Assembly: GCA_903902915.1 (NCBI GenBank)
Contig: CAIUWR010000101.1
Span: forward strand, 1 to 64,000
DNA length: 64,000 nucleotides
Direction of reading: 5' to 3'
Source of the DNA: an uncultured Hyphomicrobiales bacterium
Lineage (GTDB): Bacteria > Pseudomonadota > Alphaproteobacteria > Rhizobiales > Beijerinckiaceae
Positions 1 to 8,154 of this stretch are shown here, one piece after another. The notes below the pieces were generated by a model that was not told the DNA's origin, did not search any database, and saw only the letters and a program-made list of their open reading frames with translations. Every line of letters starts with the position of its first letter. Positions within the stretch are counted from its first letter, which is position 1. The position numbers and the translations under genes were made by a program.

Positions 1-116
1 CCTGGTGGCTCTTGCGGAGCGTCCAGACCCGATCCCATCCCGAACTCGGCCGTCAAAAGCTCCAGCGCCAATGGTACTATGTCTCAAGACCTGGGAGAGT
101 AGGTCGCCGCCAGGCC
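1..116 (+). rRNA. rrf: 5S ribosomal RNA (5' end may lack a few bases)
   Basis: The start CCTGGTGGC pairs with GCCGCCAGG near 106-114 to make the terminal helix I of 5S rRNA. The internal CGAACTCGG and GGGAGAGTAGGTCGCCGCC blocks are typical 5S sequence. It is followed by an initiator tRNA, the usual end of alphaproteobacterial rRNA operons, so 16S and 23S should lie just upstream of the window. One or two 5' bases may be cut off by the window edge. Confidence 0.95.
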
Positions 117-187
117 TGCAAAGAACGGATCAGCTCTTCATCATGACAGCCTCCGCCGCTTCGGAGGCCAATCCAACCAGCAGTTGA

Positions 188-264
<77 letters not shown>

Positions 265-270
265 AATCAA

Positions 271-298
271 ACCCGCCAGCAACCCTGGCGGGTTTTTC
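271..298 (+). terminator. intrinsic terminator of the rRNA operon
   Basis: A perfect 9-bp stem, ACCCGCCAG (271-279) with CTGGCGGGT (285-293), encloses a 5-base loop and runs into a T5 tract. It starts 6 bases after the tRNA CCA, so it ends the rRNA transcription unit. The remaining bases to 517 hold no gene I can support. Confidence 0.9.
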
Positions 299-517
299 GT
301 CGTTCAAAATCAATCAAGACTGGCGCGAAAGTACGAGGCGGGGGGAGGGGGGCGTTGGGCGTTGGGGTTCGCTTGAATTTAAGGCCCCTCGCGTCACGCA
401 TATCGGTCGTGATACTGTGGCTCAAGATGGATAGCCGGTGCGCTTGGTCAAGAATTTCGCCAAGCTCGCGATTGTTCATCGTGCGGCGGCGGTTGGCGCA
501 GATGGTGCGAGGCTGAG

Positions 518-2446
518 ATGCAAAATCGTAAAGGATTCCGCCCAACAGCCAGGACGCAGGCCCCCGACGCAAATCAAATGACGTTTCAGCGCGCTCAAGC
601 ATTCCATAAGCAGGGAAATTTAGCTGAAGCACAGAAGTTATATGCGGACATCCTGCTGAAGGATCCCAATCATTTTGACGCTCTGCATTTCTGCGGCGTC
701 ATCGCCTATCAAAAAGGAGATTTGGGTGGGGCCGAATCATTTTACGTGAAGGCCATATCCCTGAAAAACAGTGCGGCGGCGATTTATGTCAACTACGGAC
801 TTTTGCTGCACGTTTCAGGGCGACTTGATGAAGCCGTCGCCAGTTATGACAGCGCGATCCAAAGACAACCAAACGATGCCTATGCGTTCAACAATCGCGG
901 TGTTTCTCTCGAGGGCCTGAAGCGCTTTGATGATGCGCTGGCCAGCTTTGATCGCGCGATCTCCATCCATTCGAATTTCGCTGACGCCTATATCAATCGT
1001 GGAAATTTGCTCAAGACAGTGGGCCGTCTGCCTGAAGCCCTCTCCAGTTACGACAGATCGATCGAGATCCTGCCGGGGGATGCGGACGCATTCAATAATC
1101 GCGGCGTCGTTCTGAACGGATTGCGGCGATTTGATGAGGCGCTGGCGAGTTATGAAAGAGCGCTGAGCTTGAAGCCGAATTTCGCCGAAGCCTACTGCAA
1201 TCGCGGCAAAACGCTCAACGCGTTGAAGCGCTTTGATGAGGCCTTGGCGAGTTATGATAAATCCATCGGCATCAAATCGGATTACGCTGAAGCGCATAAC
1301 AACCGTGGCGCTACCCTTGCGCTGATGCTGCGTTTTCCGGACGCTTTGGCGAGTTATGAAAGGGCGCTCGCCATCAAGCCGGATTATGCCGAAGCGTTGA
1401 ACAACTGCGGCGTGGCGCTGCAAAATCTGAAGATGTTTGATGCAGCTCTTGCGCGTTATTCGAAAGCAATCGACATCAAGCCGGACTATGCGGAGGCTTG
1501 CTGGAACAAGGCCTCGTTGCTTTTGCTTTTCGGAAAATTCGGCGACGGATTGACGTTGTATGAATGGCGAAAGAGGGGTGAGGACCCAAAGGGCGAGAGA
1601 ACGTTTCGTCAACCCTTATGGCTCGGAGAAGAAAGCCTCAGGAATCGGCGAATTCTGATCCACGAAGAGCAGGGCGTTGGCGATGTGGTTCAGTTTTGTC
1701 GTTATATAAAACTGTTGGAGGCGGAAGGCGCCAAAGTTGTTTTCGCCGTTTCCGCCAAATTGGCGCCGCTGATGAAGAGGCTCGGCAGTGACGCGGAGAT
1801 TTGCCTGCTGAGCGATATCCCCGACGATTTTGATTTTCACTGTCCGCTGATGAGCCTTCCTCTCGCATTCAAGACGGATCTGGCGACGATTCCCGCAATG
1901 GCGACTTACCTTTTCGCCGATGAAAAGCGATCGCATCAGCTCCATCAGCGGCTTTCCCGCGATGGAATGAAAAAGGTTTGCGGTCTGAGTTGGTACAGCA
2001 AGGCTGACAGAACCGGCGTCACGAGAAGCGTCGACTTGCTGGAGCTGTTCAACCATATTGATCCAACGGAATATACCTTTGTCAGCCTGCAATACGGCGA
2101 TGTGGCGGATCAGATCGCTGACTTGAAGGCGAAGAAGGGCGTCGAGATCGTTTGCGTTCCAGAGGTCGACAATTTTCAGGATCTTGATGGATTCGCGGCG
2201 CTCGTCGACGCCTGCGATGTCGTTTTGACGATCGACAATACGACCGTTCATCTTGCCGGAGCGTTGAACAAGAAAACGCTCGTCATGCTGCCTGATGTGC
2301 CTGATTGGCGCTGGATGCTCGATCGTGACGACAGCCCCTGGTATCCGTCCATCCGATTGCTCCGGCAAGAGTTGCTCGGCGACTGGCGCGCCGTGTTTCA
2401 GCGGGTGGGAGCAGCCTTGGCCGAACCGCTTGGCCAGCCGGTCTGA
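518..2446 (+). CDS. TPR-repeat protein with C-terminal glycosyltransferase-like domain
   Basis: The protein has 642 residues and no signal peptide. From about residue 22 to 350 it carries roughly ten 34-residue tetratricopeptide repeats, many with the core FDEALASYERAL or a close variant; the repeats are visible at DNA level as a period near 102 bases. Residues about 370-640 resemble the region that follows TPRs in many rhizobial proteins and looks like a GT-B (heptosyltransferase/GT9-type) fold. It contains HEEQGVGDVVQFCRY, GLSWYS and a late DVVLTIDNTTVHLAGAL block, the usual nucleotide-sugar side. Substrate and partner are unknown. A role in protein or envelope glycosylation is inference. 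It is monocistronic between the rRNA operon and the hydroxylase genes, and AT-richer than its neighbours. Confidence 0.8.
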   Translation: MQNRKGFRPTARTQAPDANQMTFQRAQAFHKQGNLAEAQKLYADILLKDPNHFDALHFCGVIAYQKGDLGGAESFYVKAISLKNSAAAIYVNYGLLLHVSGRLDEAVASYDSAIQRQPNDAYAFNNRGVSLEGLKRFDDALASFDRAISIHSNFADAYINRGNLLKTVGRLPEALSSYDRSIEILPGDADAFNNRGVVLNGLRRFDEALASYERALSLKPNFAEAYCNRGKTLNALKRFDEALASYDKSIGIKSDYAEAHNNRGATLALMLRFPDALASYERALAIKPDYAEALNNCGVALQNLKMFDAALARYSKAIDIKPDYAEACWNKASLLLLFGKFGDGLTLYEWRKRGEDPKGERTFRQPLWLGEESLRNRRILIHEEQGVGDVVQFCRYIKLLEAEGAKVVFAVSAKLAPLMKRLGSDAEICLLSDIPDDFDFHCPLMSLPLAFKTDLATIPAMATYLFADEKRSHQLHQRLSRDGMKKVCGLSWYSKADRTGVTRSVDLLELFNHIDPTEYTFVSLQYGDVADQIADLKAKKGVEIVCVPEVDNFQDLDGFAALVDACDVVLTIDNTTVHLAGALNKKTLVMLPDVPDWRWMLDRDDSPWYPSIRLLRQELLGDWRAVFQRVGAALAEPLGQPV

Positions 2447-2680
2447 GCTGGCCGGCGAACCAGCTGTGACAAGCCGCGCGGTCGGTAGGTCTGGCGATTC
2501 GGCGCCAAGAGGCGACGCCCGGCGGCGGCCGTTCCGGAGTTTCCATTTCCAAATGAATGCCGATGTTGTTAAAAGTGATAGAGTGCGTCCATTGGTTGTG
2601 GTCTGGTTGGACGCAGGCATCATGTTCGGGTGAAAATCGAGAAAACGTTCGCGGCCTCAGCGGCGCGATGGAGGGTGGAA

Positions 2681-3130
2681 ATGGCGACACTCAATGTTAA
2701 TGGCAAGACCTATCAGGTGGATGTCGATCCGCGCACGCCCCTGCTTTGGGTGATTCGTGACAGCGTCGGCCTCACGGGCACCAAATATGGCTGCGGCATC
2801 GCCCAATGCGGCTGCTGCACCGTGCATGTGGAAGGCGTCGCGACGCGCTCCTGCTCGGTTCCCGTGAGCTCCGTTCAGGGCAAGAAGATCACGACAATCG
2901 AGGGCATTGCGTCTGGCGACGTGCTGAACAAGGTTCAGAAAGCCTGGGTCGACAATGAAGTTCCGCAATGCGGTTACTGCCAGAGCGGCATGGTCATGGC
3001 TGTCACGGCGTTGCTGAAGAGCAACCCGAAGCCGACCGACGAGGACATCAACTCCTCCATCACCAATATCTGCCGCTGCGGCACCTATCAGCAGGTGCGC
3101 GAAGCGATCCACGCCGCCGCCAAAGCTTGA
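2681..3130 (+). CDS. [2Fe-2S] subunit of a molybdenum hydroxylase (IorA/CoxS type)
   Basis: This is the electron-transfer subunit that passes electrons from the molybdenum subunit encoded next. The 149-residue protein has the two expected clusters: plant-ferredoxin type C38, C43, C46, C58 (CGIAQCGCC) and the alpha-helical cluster C97, C100, C131, C133 (CGYCQSGM, CRCG). The ATG at 2681 follows GGAGGGTGG. An in-frame GTG at 2630 would add an unconserved N-terminus and was not used. The next gene begins 14 bases after the stop. There is no FAD subunit, which fits the two-subunit isoquinoline 1-oxidoreductase-like group. The true substrate cannot be read from sequence. Confidence 0.9.
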   Translation: MATLNVNGKTYQVDVDPRTPLLWVIRDSVGLTGTKYGCGIAQCGCCTVHVEGVATRSCSVPVSSVQGKKITTIEGIASGDVLNKVQKAWVDNEVPQCGYCQSGMVMAVTALLKSNPKPTDEDINSSITNICRCGTYQQVREAIHAAAKA

Positions 3131-3144
3131 AGGGAGGAACCGTC

Positions 3145-5307
3145 ATGAACGATATGCCCAAGTTCGATCGCCGTTCCTTTCTGGTTGGCGTAACTGCGGC
3201 CGGGGGCGGATTCTCGCTCGGCTTCAACACATTCGCGTCCGACGCCATGGCCGCCGACGCGACGCCCGAGGTCAACGCCTGGGTCGTCGTCAAGCCTGAC
3301 GACAGCATCGTCATTCGCGTCGTGCGTCCCGACATGGGGCAGGGCTCGCGAACCGGCCTCGCCCAGCTCGTGGCTGAAGAGCTCGAATGCGACTGGAACA
3401 AGGTCACCACCGAATATCCGACGCCCGGGCAGAACCTTGCGCGCAAGCGCGTCTGGGGCGCGATGAATTCGACTGGCAGCCAGGCCATCCGCAGTTCGCA
3501 GGAATATGTCCGCAAGGGCGGCGCCGCCGCGCGCATGATGCTCGTGCAGGCCGCCGCCAACGAGTGGAAGGTTCCGGTCGAGGAAGTGACCGCCGCCAAT
3601 AGCGTCATCACCCACAAGAAGTCCGGCAAGAAGACCACCTTCGGCAAGGTCGCCGAAGCCGCCGCCAAGCTTGAGCCGCCCAAGGAGATCACGCTCAAGA
3701 ACCCGAAGGACTGGAAGATCGCGGGCAAATCGCCCAAGCGCTTCGACACCCGCAACAAGGTGACGGGCAAGCACATGTTTGGCATCGACACCGTGCTGCC
3801 GGGCATGGTGTTCGCCTCCGTGCGCGATTGCCCCGTCAATGGCGGCAAGGTCAAGAGCTTCGACGCGTCCAAGGTCGAGGGCATGCGCGGCGTCAAAAAG
3901 GTCGTGGCGGTCGGCGAGACCGGCGTGGCCGTTGTGGCGGATACCTTCTGGAACGCCAAACAGGCGTGCTACGCCCTGCCCATCGAGTGGGACTTCGGCC
4001 CCAGCGTCAATGTCTCGAGCGCCTCCATCGCCGACTATCTGAAGGAAGGCTTGACGGCTGAAAAGGCCTTCATCGGCAACAAGCAGGGCGATGCGGACGC
4101 CGCGCTTGCGGGGGCTGCGCGCAAAATCGAAGCGACCTACGCCTATCCGTTCCAGAACCATGCCTGCATGGAGCCAATGAACGCGACGGCGCTGTGGACC
4201 GAGAACGAGTGCAAGGTCTGGGCGCCCACCCAGAACGCCGAGGCGGCCCTTGCTGAGGTCATCGCGACCTCCGGCCTTCCCGCCCCCAAATGCGACGTCA
4301 TCAAGACGGAGCTTGGCGGCGGCTTCGGTCGTCGCGGACGCGCAGACTTTGTGCGACAGGCGGTTCTGATCGCAAAACAGATGCCTGGCGCGCCTGTGAA
4401 GCTGATCTGGACGCGTGAGGAGGATATGACGCATTGCTCATACCATCCGATCACCCAGTGCAAGATGACGGCTGGCCTTGACGACAAGGGCAATGTCACG
4501 GGCCTCCACATGCGCATTTCCGGCCAATCCATCATCGCGTCGCTCGCCCCCGAGCGGCTCGACAATGGCATGGATCCGGCGACCTTCCAGGGCCTGACGG
4601 CCAGCAGCCCCGAGGGCGCTTTCGGCTATAACATTCCGAATGTTCTCATCGACCACGCCATGCGCAACACCCATCTCACGGCGGGTTTCTGGCGCGGCGT
4701 GAATGCGAACCATAATGCGATCTATGTGGAGAGCTTCATCGACGAGCTCGCCCATGCGACGCAGACCGATCCGCTCGAGTTCCGCCGCAAGCTTCTGAAG
4801 CCCAAGCAGTTTGCGGTGCTCAATGCGGCGGCGCAAAAGGCTGGCTATGGCAAGCCTCTGCCCAAGGGTCACTTCCATGGCCTGTCGTCGATGAACACTT
4901 TCGGCAGCTATGTCGCGGCCTGCGCCGAGGTTTCGGTGGAGAATGGCAACTTGCGCATTCATCGCATCGTCGGCGCCACCAACCCCGGCCACGCCGTGCA
5001 TCCTGGCATGATCGAGCGTCAGGTCGCGGGTTCCTTCGTCTATGGCCTGTCGGCGCTTTTGTACGGCGAGTGCACCGTGAAGAACGGCGCCGTCGAACAG
5101 ACGAATTTCGACAGCTATAACGTGATGCGCCTCGACGAAATGCCGAAGGTCGACGTCATCGTGATGCCCGACTTCGAGTTCTGGGGCGGCGTCGGCGAGC
5201 CGACGATTTCGGCGGCGGCGCCCGCCGTGCTCAACGCGATCTTCGCGGCGACCGGCAAGCGCATCCGGACCTTCCCCCTGATGAACCAGTCGCTCACGAG
5301 CGCCTGA
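3145..5307 (+). CDS. molybdopterin-binding subunit of xanthine oxidase-family hydroxylase (IorB-like)
   Basis: This is the 720-residue catalytic partner of the preceding [2Fe-2S] protein. The N-terminus DRRSFLVGVTAAGGG is a Tat signal, so the folded molybdenum enzyme is exported to the periplasm; the small subunit, which has no signal, would travel with it. Glycine-rich ELGGGFGRRG (about residue 390-400) is the molybdopterin-binding signature, and GVGEPTISAAAPA near the C-terminus carries the conserved catalytic glutamate region. The length fits IorB-like enzymes that act with a c-type cytochrome acceptor. The start at 3145 follows AGGGAGG. Reactions in the family include hydroxylation of N-heterocycles and oxidation of aldehydes; which applies here is unknown. 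Confidence 0.88.
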   Translation: MNDMPKFDRRSFLVGVTAAGGGFSLGFNTFASDAMAADATPEVNAWVVVKPDDSIVIRVVRPDMGQGSRTGLAQLVAEELECDWNKVTTEYPTPGQNLARKRVWGAMNSTGSQAIRSSQEYVRKGGAAARMMLVQAAANEWKVPVEEVTAANSVITHKKSGKKTTFGKVAEAAAKLEPPKEITLKNPKDWKIAGKSPKRFDTRNKVTGKHMFGIDTVLPGMVFASVRDCPVNGGKVKSFDASKVEGMRGVKKVVAVGETGVAVVADTFWNAKQACYALPIEWDFGPSVNVSSASIADYLKEGLTAEKAFIGNKQGDADAALAGAARKIEATYAYPFQNHACMEPMNATALWTENECKVWAPTQNAEAALAEVIATSGLPAPKCDVIKTELGGGFGRRGRADFVRQAVLIAKQMPGAPVKLIWTREEDMTHCSYHPITQCKMTAGLDDKGNVTGLHMRISGQSIIASLAPERLDNGMDPATFQGLTASSPEGAFGYNIPNVLIDHAMRNTHLTAGFWRGVNANHNAIYVESFIDELAHATQTDPLEFRRKLLKPKQFAVLNAAAQKAGYGKPLPKGHFHGLSSMNTFGSYVAACAEVSVENGNLRIHRIVGATNPGHAVHPGMIERQVAGSFVYGLSALLYGECTVKNGAVEQTNFDSYNVMRLDEMPKVDVIVMPDFEFWGGVGEPTISAAAPAVLNAIFAATGKRIRTFPLMNQSLTSA

Positions 5308-5314
5308 TCGGACC

Positions 5315-5345
5315 GGGCCGACGGAGACCCCGTCGGCCCCTTTCC
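5315..5345 (+). terminator. hairpin between hydroxylase genes and sulfur operon
   Basis: A perfect 10-bp GC-rich stem, GGGCCGACGG (5315-5324) with CCGTCGGCCC (5330-5339), is followed by CTTTCCC. It lies 7 bases after the hydroxylase stop and 20 bases before the next start. The T tract is short, so it may be a weak terminator or a 3'-end stabiliser that lets some read-through reach the sulfur genes. Confidence 0.65.
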
Positions 5346-5359
5346 CTGTGGAGGCATGA

Positions 5360-5647
5360 ATGAAGCTGATCGCCGCCACCTTCGCCATTCTGTTGGCCGC
5401 TCCCGCCGCCTGGGCCCTCGAGGCGCCCCCGGGCGCCATGGCCTGTTCGGGGTGTCATGCCACATCCGCCAGCGTCGATACGCCCGCGCCTCGCCTTGTC
5501 GGCATGAAGGCTGACGACATTCTGGCCGCCATGCTGGCCTTCCGCGCAGGCGCGCGCCCCGCCACCGTCATGGATCGCATCGCCAAGGGCTTCACCGAGT
5601 CCGAAGCTGCGGCCATCGCCCAATGGTACGCCACCCAGCCCAATTGA
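5360..5647 (+). CDS. fccA: small class I cytochrome c, flavocytochrome c sulfide dehydrogenase haem subunit (FccA/SoxE type)
   Basis: The 95-residue periplasmic monohaem cytochrome has a Sec signal (residues 1-19, ending AWA) and haem motif CSGCH at 29-33. The later PATVMDRIAKGF supplies a conserved methionine that is the likely sixth ligand, as in sulfide dehydrogenase cytochromes. The next gene, 9 bases downstream, is the FAD sulfide dehydrogenase, so this is its electron acceptor. Canonical FccA is often di-haem; this single-haem form matches the short soxE-like version found in alphaproteobacterial sox loci. RBS GGAGG precedes the ATG. Confidence 0.82.
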   Translation: MKLIAATFAILLAAPAAWALEAPPGAMACSGCHATSASVDTPAPRLVGMKADDILAAMLAFRAGARPATVMDRIAKGFTESEAAAIAQWYATQPN

Positions 5648-5656
5648 GGAGCGCAT

Positions 5657-6925
5657 ATGCGGATCACACGCCGGGGTCTCCTCGCATCTGCGGCCGCAGG
5701 CGCCGCCACCTCCATCGCGGCGCCCGCGCTTGCGCAGGGCGCGGCGGGCCGCGTCATCGTCATCGGGGGCGGCTTTGGCGGGGCTGCCTGCGCGCGTTTT
5801 CTGAAGGCGCTCGACCCGCGCCTTGACGTGACGCTCATCGAAGCCAATCCGACCTTCATCTCCTGCCCCTTCAGCAATGAAGTCATCGTCGGCCTGCGCG
5901 AGCTGAAGGAGCAGGAATTCGGCTATGACGGCCTGCGGAAAGCGGGCGTCAAGGTCGCCATCCAGAGCGCGACAGGCGTCGATGCAGCGGCCCGCAGCGT
6001 GACGCTGGGCGACGGAACGAAGCTACCCTATGACCGGCTCGTGCTTTCGCCGGGCGTCGATATCAACTGGACCGGCTTGCCGGGCTATACGCAGGCGGCG
6101 GCCGAGCGTATGCCCCATGCTTGGAAGGCGGGCGCGCAGACCCTGCTGTTGCGCCGCCAGCTCGAAGCCATGCACGATGGCGGCACGGTGGTCATCTCCG
6201 CGCCCGCCAACCCCTTCCGCTGTCCGCCCGGCCCCTATGAGCGCGCCAGCCTCATCGCCTGGTATCTCAAGACGAAGAAGCCGAAGTCGAAGCTCATCGT
6301 GCTCGACGCCAAGGACGCCTTCTCCAAGCAGCGCCTGTTCCAGAACGCGTGGAAGGCCCTCTACCCCGATATCCTCGAATGGGTGTCCCTGTCGTCCGGC
6401 GGCAAGGTCAATGCGGTCGAGCCCGACAGCTTGACGCTGGTGACCGATTTCAACCGGTTCAAGGCGGATGTGGCCAATGTGATCCCGCCGCAAAAGGCGG
6501 GCGAGATCGCGGCCCTCGCGGGCGTGACGGATCGCTCCGGCTGGTGTCCGATCGACCCGGTGAGCTTTGAATCGAAATTGCAGCCCGGCATGCATGTGAT
6601 TGGCGACGCCGCCGTCATGGGCGCCATGCCCAAGTCCGCCTTCGCCGCCAACGCTCAGGCCAAGGCCTGCGCCGACGCCGTGGTGCGCCTGCTGGCGGGC
6701 GACAAGCCCATCGAACCGCGCCTGATCAATACGTGTTACTCCATCGTCCAACCGGACTATGGGATTTCGGTTGCGGGCGTCTATCGGCCGCAGAAGGATC
6801 TCTTCGTCGATATCGAGGGCGCGGGGGGCGTGAGTCCGATTGAGGCTCCAGCCACGACGCGCGCCATGGAGGCGCAGCTCGCCCATGGCTGGTATAAAAC
6901 CATCACCAGCGAAACCTTCGGTTGA
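5657..6925 (+). CDS. fccB: flavocytochrome c sulfide dehydrogenase flavoprotein (FccB/SoxF)
   Basis: This periplasmic FAD enzyme oxidises sulfide to zero-valent sulfur and passes electrons to the small cytochrome encoded before it. The 422-residue protein has the Tat signal ITRRGLLASAAAGAATS and then an FAD-binding Rossmann motif VIGGGFGGAACARFL (about residues 35-50). Family cysteines are seen in SCPFSNE, RCPPGPYER and NTCYSIVQPDYGISVAGVY; two of these form the active-site disulfide. The GDAA near residue 317 is the second FAD contact. The stop is followed by soxX after 4 bases. An SQR-type quinone-reducing enzyme is unlikely given the Tat signal and cytochrome partner. Confidence 0.92.
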   Translation: MRITRRGLLASAAAGAATSIAAPALAQGAAGRVIVIGGGFGGAACARFLKALDPRLDVTLIEANPTFISCPFSNEVIVGLRELKEQEFGYDGLRKAGVKVAIQSATGVDAAARSVTLGDGTKLPYDRLVLSPGVDINWTGLPGYTQAAAERMPHAWKAGAQTLLLRRQLEAMHDGGTVVISAPANPFRCPPGPYERASLIAWYLKTKKPKSKLIVLDAKDAFSKQRLFQNAWKALYPDILEWVSLSSGGKVNAVEPDSLTLVTDFNRFKADVANVIPPQKAGEIAALAGVTDRSGWCPIDPVSFESKLQPGMHVIGDAAVMGAMPKSAFAANAQAKACADAVVRLLAGDKPIEPRLINTCYSIVQPDYGISVAGVYRPQKDLFVDIEGAGGVSPIEAPATTRAMEAQLAHGWYKTITSETFG

Positions 6926-6929
6926 ACCC

Positions 6930-7361
6930 ATGGGCCGTCTGGCGATTGCATGGGCGGCATGGATCCTCGCCATCAGCGGGGCGGGGGCGCAGGAAGACGC
7001 GATCCCAACCTCCCTCACCGGGGCGCCGGGCGATGCGGCGAGGGGCAGGGCCATCGTGGCCAATCGTCAGGTGGGGCTCTGCTTGCTCTGCCACAACGGC
7101 CCATTCCCGGAGGAACGGTTTCAGGGCGACCTCGCGCCTGATCTGACTGGCGTCGGCGCGCGTTATACAGAAGGGCAATTGCGGTTGCGGATCGTTGATC
7201 CCGCCCGCATCAATCCCCAGACCATCATGCCCGCCTATGGCAGGACCGAGGGGCTCAATCGGGTGATCGGCGCCTTCGCGGGCAAACCGATCCTGAACGC
7301 CGAACAGATCGAGGATGTCGTGGCCTATCTCACCAGCCTGCGCGCGGAGAAGACACCATGA
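6930..7361 (+). CDS. soxX: SoxX, monohaem cytochrome c of the SoxAX complex
   Basis: SoxX relays electrons from SoxA after the sulfur substrate is coupled to SoxY. The 143-residue protein has a Sec signal to about residue 20, haem motif CLLCH (51-55) and the distal methionine M100 in TIMPAYG. The C-terminal NAEQIEDVVAYLTSLR is the usual last helix. The ATG at 6930 lies 4 bases after the preceding stop; a longer in-frame reading from 6840 would run through the end of fccB and has no signal peptide. The 3' end overlaps soxY by 4 bases (ATGA), so the two are translationally coupled. Confidence 0.92.
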   Translation: MGRLAIAWAAWILAISGAGAQEDAIPTSLTGAPGDAARGRAIVANRQVGLCLLCHNGPFPEERFQGDLAPDLTGVGARYTEGQLRLRIVDPARINPQTIMPAYGRTEGLNRVIGAFAGKPILNAEQIEDVVAYLTSLRAEKTP

Positions 7362-7834
7362 GCCAGACGCCGACCAATCTGACACGCCGGGCGGCGCTGA
7401 CGGGAGCGGCGGCCACGGGCGCAGGCCTTCTGGTGCTGCGCAGCGTGGCGCCAGCCTCGGCGACGCCCGAGGCCATGCGCGCGGTGATGCGAACGATTGT
7501 GGGCGACGCACCTTTGCGCAAGGGGCGTGTCCAGCTCGACCTGCCGCCCCTGGTGGAAAACGGCAATACAGTGCCCATGACGGTCACGGTCGATAGCCCC
7601 ATGACGGCGCGCGACCACGTGACGGCGATCCATGTGCTCAACGAAAAGAATCCGCAGCCCTATGTTGTGAGCGTCCATATGAACCACCGCGCGGGCGCGC
7701 CGCATTTCTCGACCCGCATCAAGTTGGGCGACACCCAGCGGGTGATCGCCATCGCCCGGATGAGCGACGGCTCCTTCTGGAGCGGCGAGCAGGACGTCAT
7801 CGTGACCATCGCAGCCTGCCTGGAGAATTTCTGA
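7358..7834 (+). CDS. soxY: SoxY-type sulfur carrier with atypical C-terminus
   Basis: SoxY carries sulfur intermediates on a C-terminal cysteine and forms a dimer with SoxZ. The 158-residue protein has Tat signal LTRRAALTGAAATGAG and an immunoglobulin-like fold with NGNTVPMTVTVDSPM, as in the family. The usual GGCGG swinging arm is replaced: the chain ends TIAACLENF, so the cysteine (C154) is kept, but the glycines are alanines and four residues follow it. The ending is read directly at 7801-7834 and is not at a window edge. It may still be a working carrier with a stiffer arm or different substrate. Its TGA overlaps the soxZ ATG. Confidence 0.85.
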   Translation: MSQTPTNLTRRAALTGAAATGAGLLVLRSVAPASATPEAMRAVMRTIVGDAPLRKGRVQLDLPPLVENGNTVPMTVTVDSPMTARDHVTAIHVLNEKNPQPYVVSVHMNHRAGAPHFSTRIKLGDTQRVIAIARMSDGSFWSGEQDVIVTIAACLENF

Positions 7835-8154
7835 TGGCCCGCGCCCTCATCAATGTGCCGCCCAAGGCGAAGGTCGGCGACATCATCGAAATCAAGACGC
7901 TCGTCTCCCACCCCATGGAGACCGGCTATCGCGTCGGCCTCGGCGGCGAGATTCTGCCGCGCAACATCATCCAGACCTTCACCTGCGCCTATAATGGCGA
8001 GGAAATCTACCGCGCCGAATTTTCGCCAGCGGTGGCGGCCAATCCCTATCTGGCGTTCCACACGCTTGCGATGGAAACGGGCACGCTGGAATTCCGCTGG
8101 ACTGGCGACAACGATTTTCTGCTGGTCGAGACAGCCAGCATCACGGTCGAGTGA
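7834..8154 (+). CDS. soxZ: SoxZ, partner of the SoxYZ sulfur carrier
   Basis: The 106-residue all-beta protein pairs with SoxY. VPPKAKVGDIIEIKTLVSHPMETGYR and a C-terminal GTLEFRWTGDNDF are typical of SoxZ. It has no signal peptide, as expected, since SoxZ is co-exported through the Tat signal of SoxY. The start shares one base with the soxY stop (7834) and the end overlaps soxA by 4 bases, so stoichiometric coupled translation is likely. Confidence 0.95.
   Translation: MARALINVPPKAKVGDIIEIKTLVSHPMETGYRVGLGGEILPRNIIQTFTCAYNGEEIYRAEFSPAVAANPYLAFHTLAMETGTLEFRWTGDNDFLLVETASITVE

Noticed and set aside
267-632. 121-codon minus-strand frame between the tRNA and the TPR gene
   Set aside because: It overlaps both the rRNA terminator and the TPR start, with no domain or signal.
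1616-2623. 335-codon minus-strand frame under the TPR gene
   Set aside because: It is antisense to the glycosyltransferase-like domain, with no recognisable motif or ribosome-binding site.
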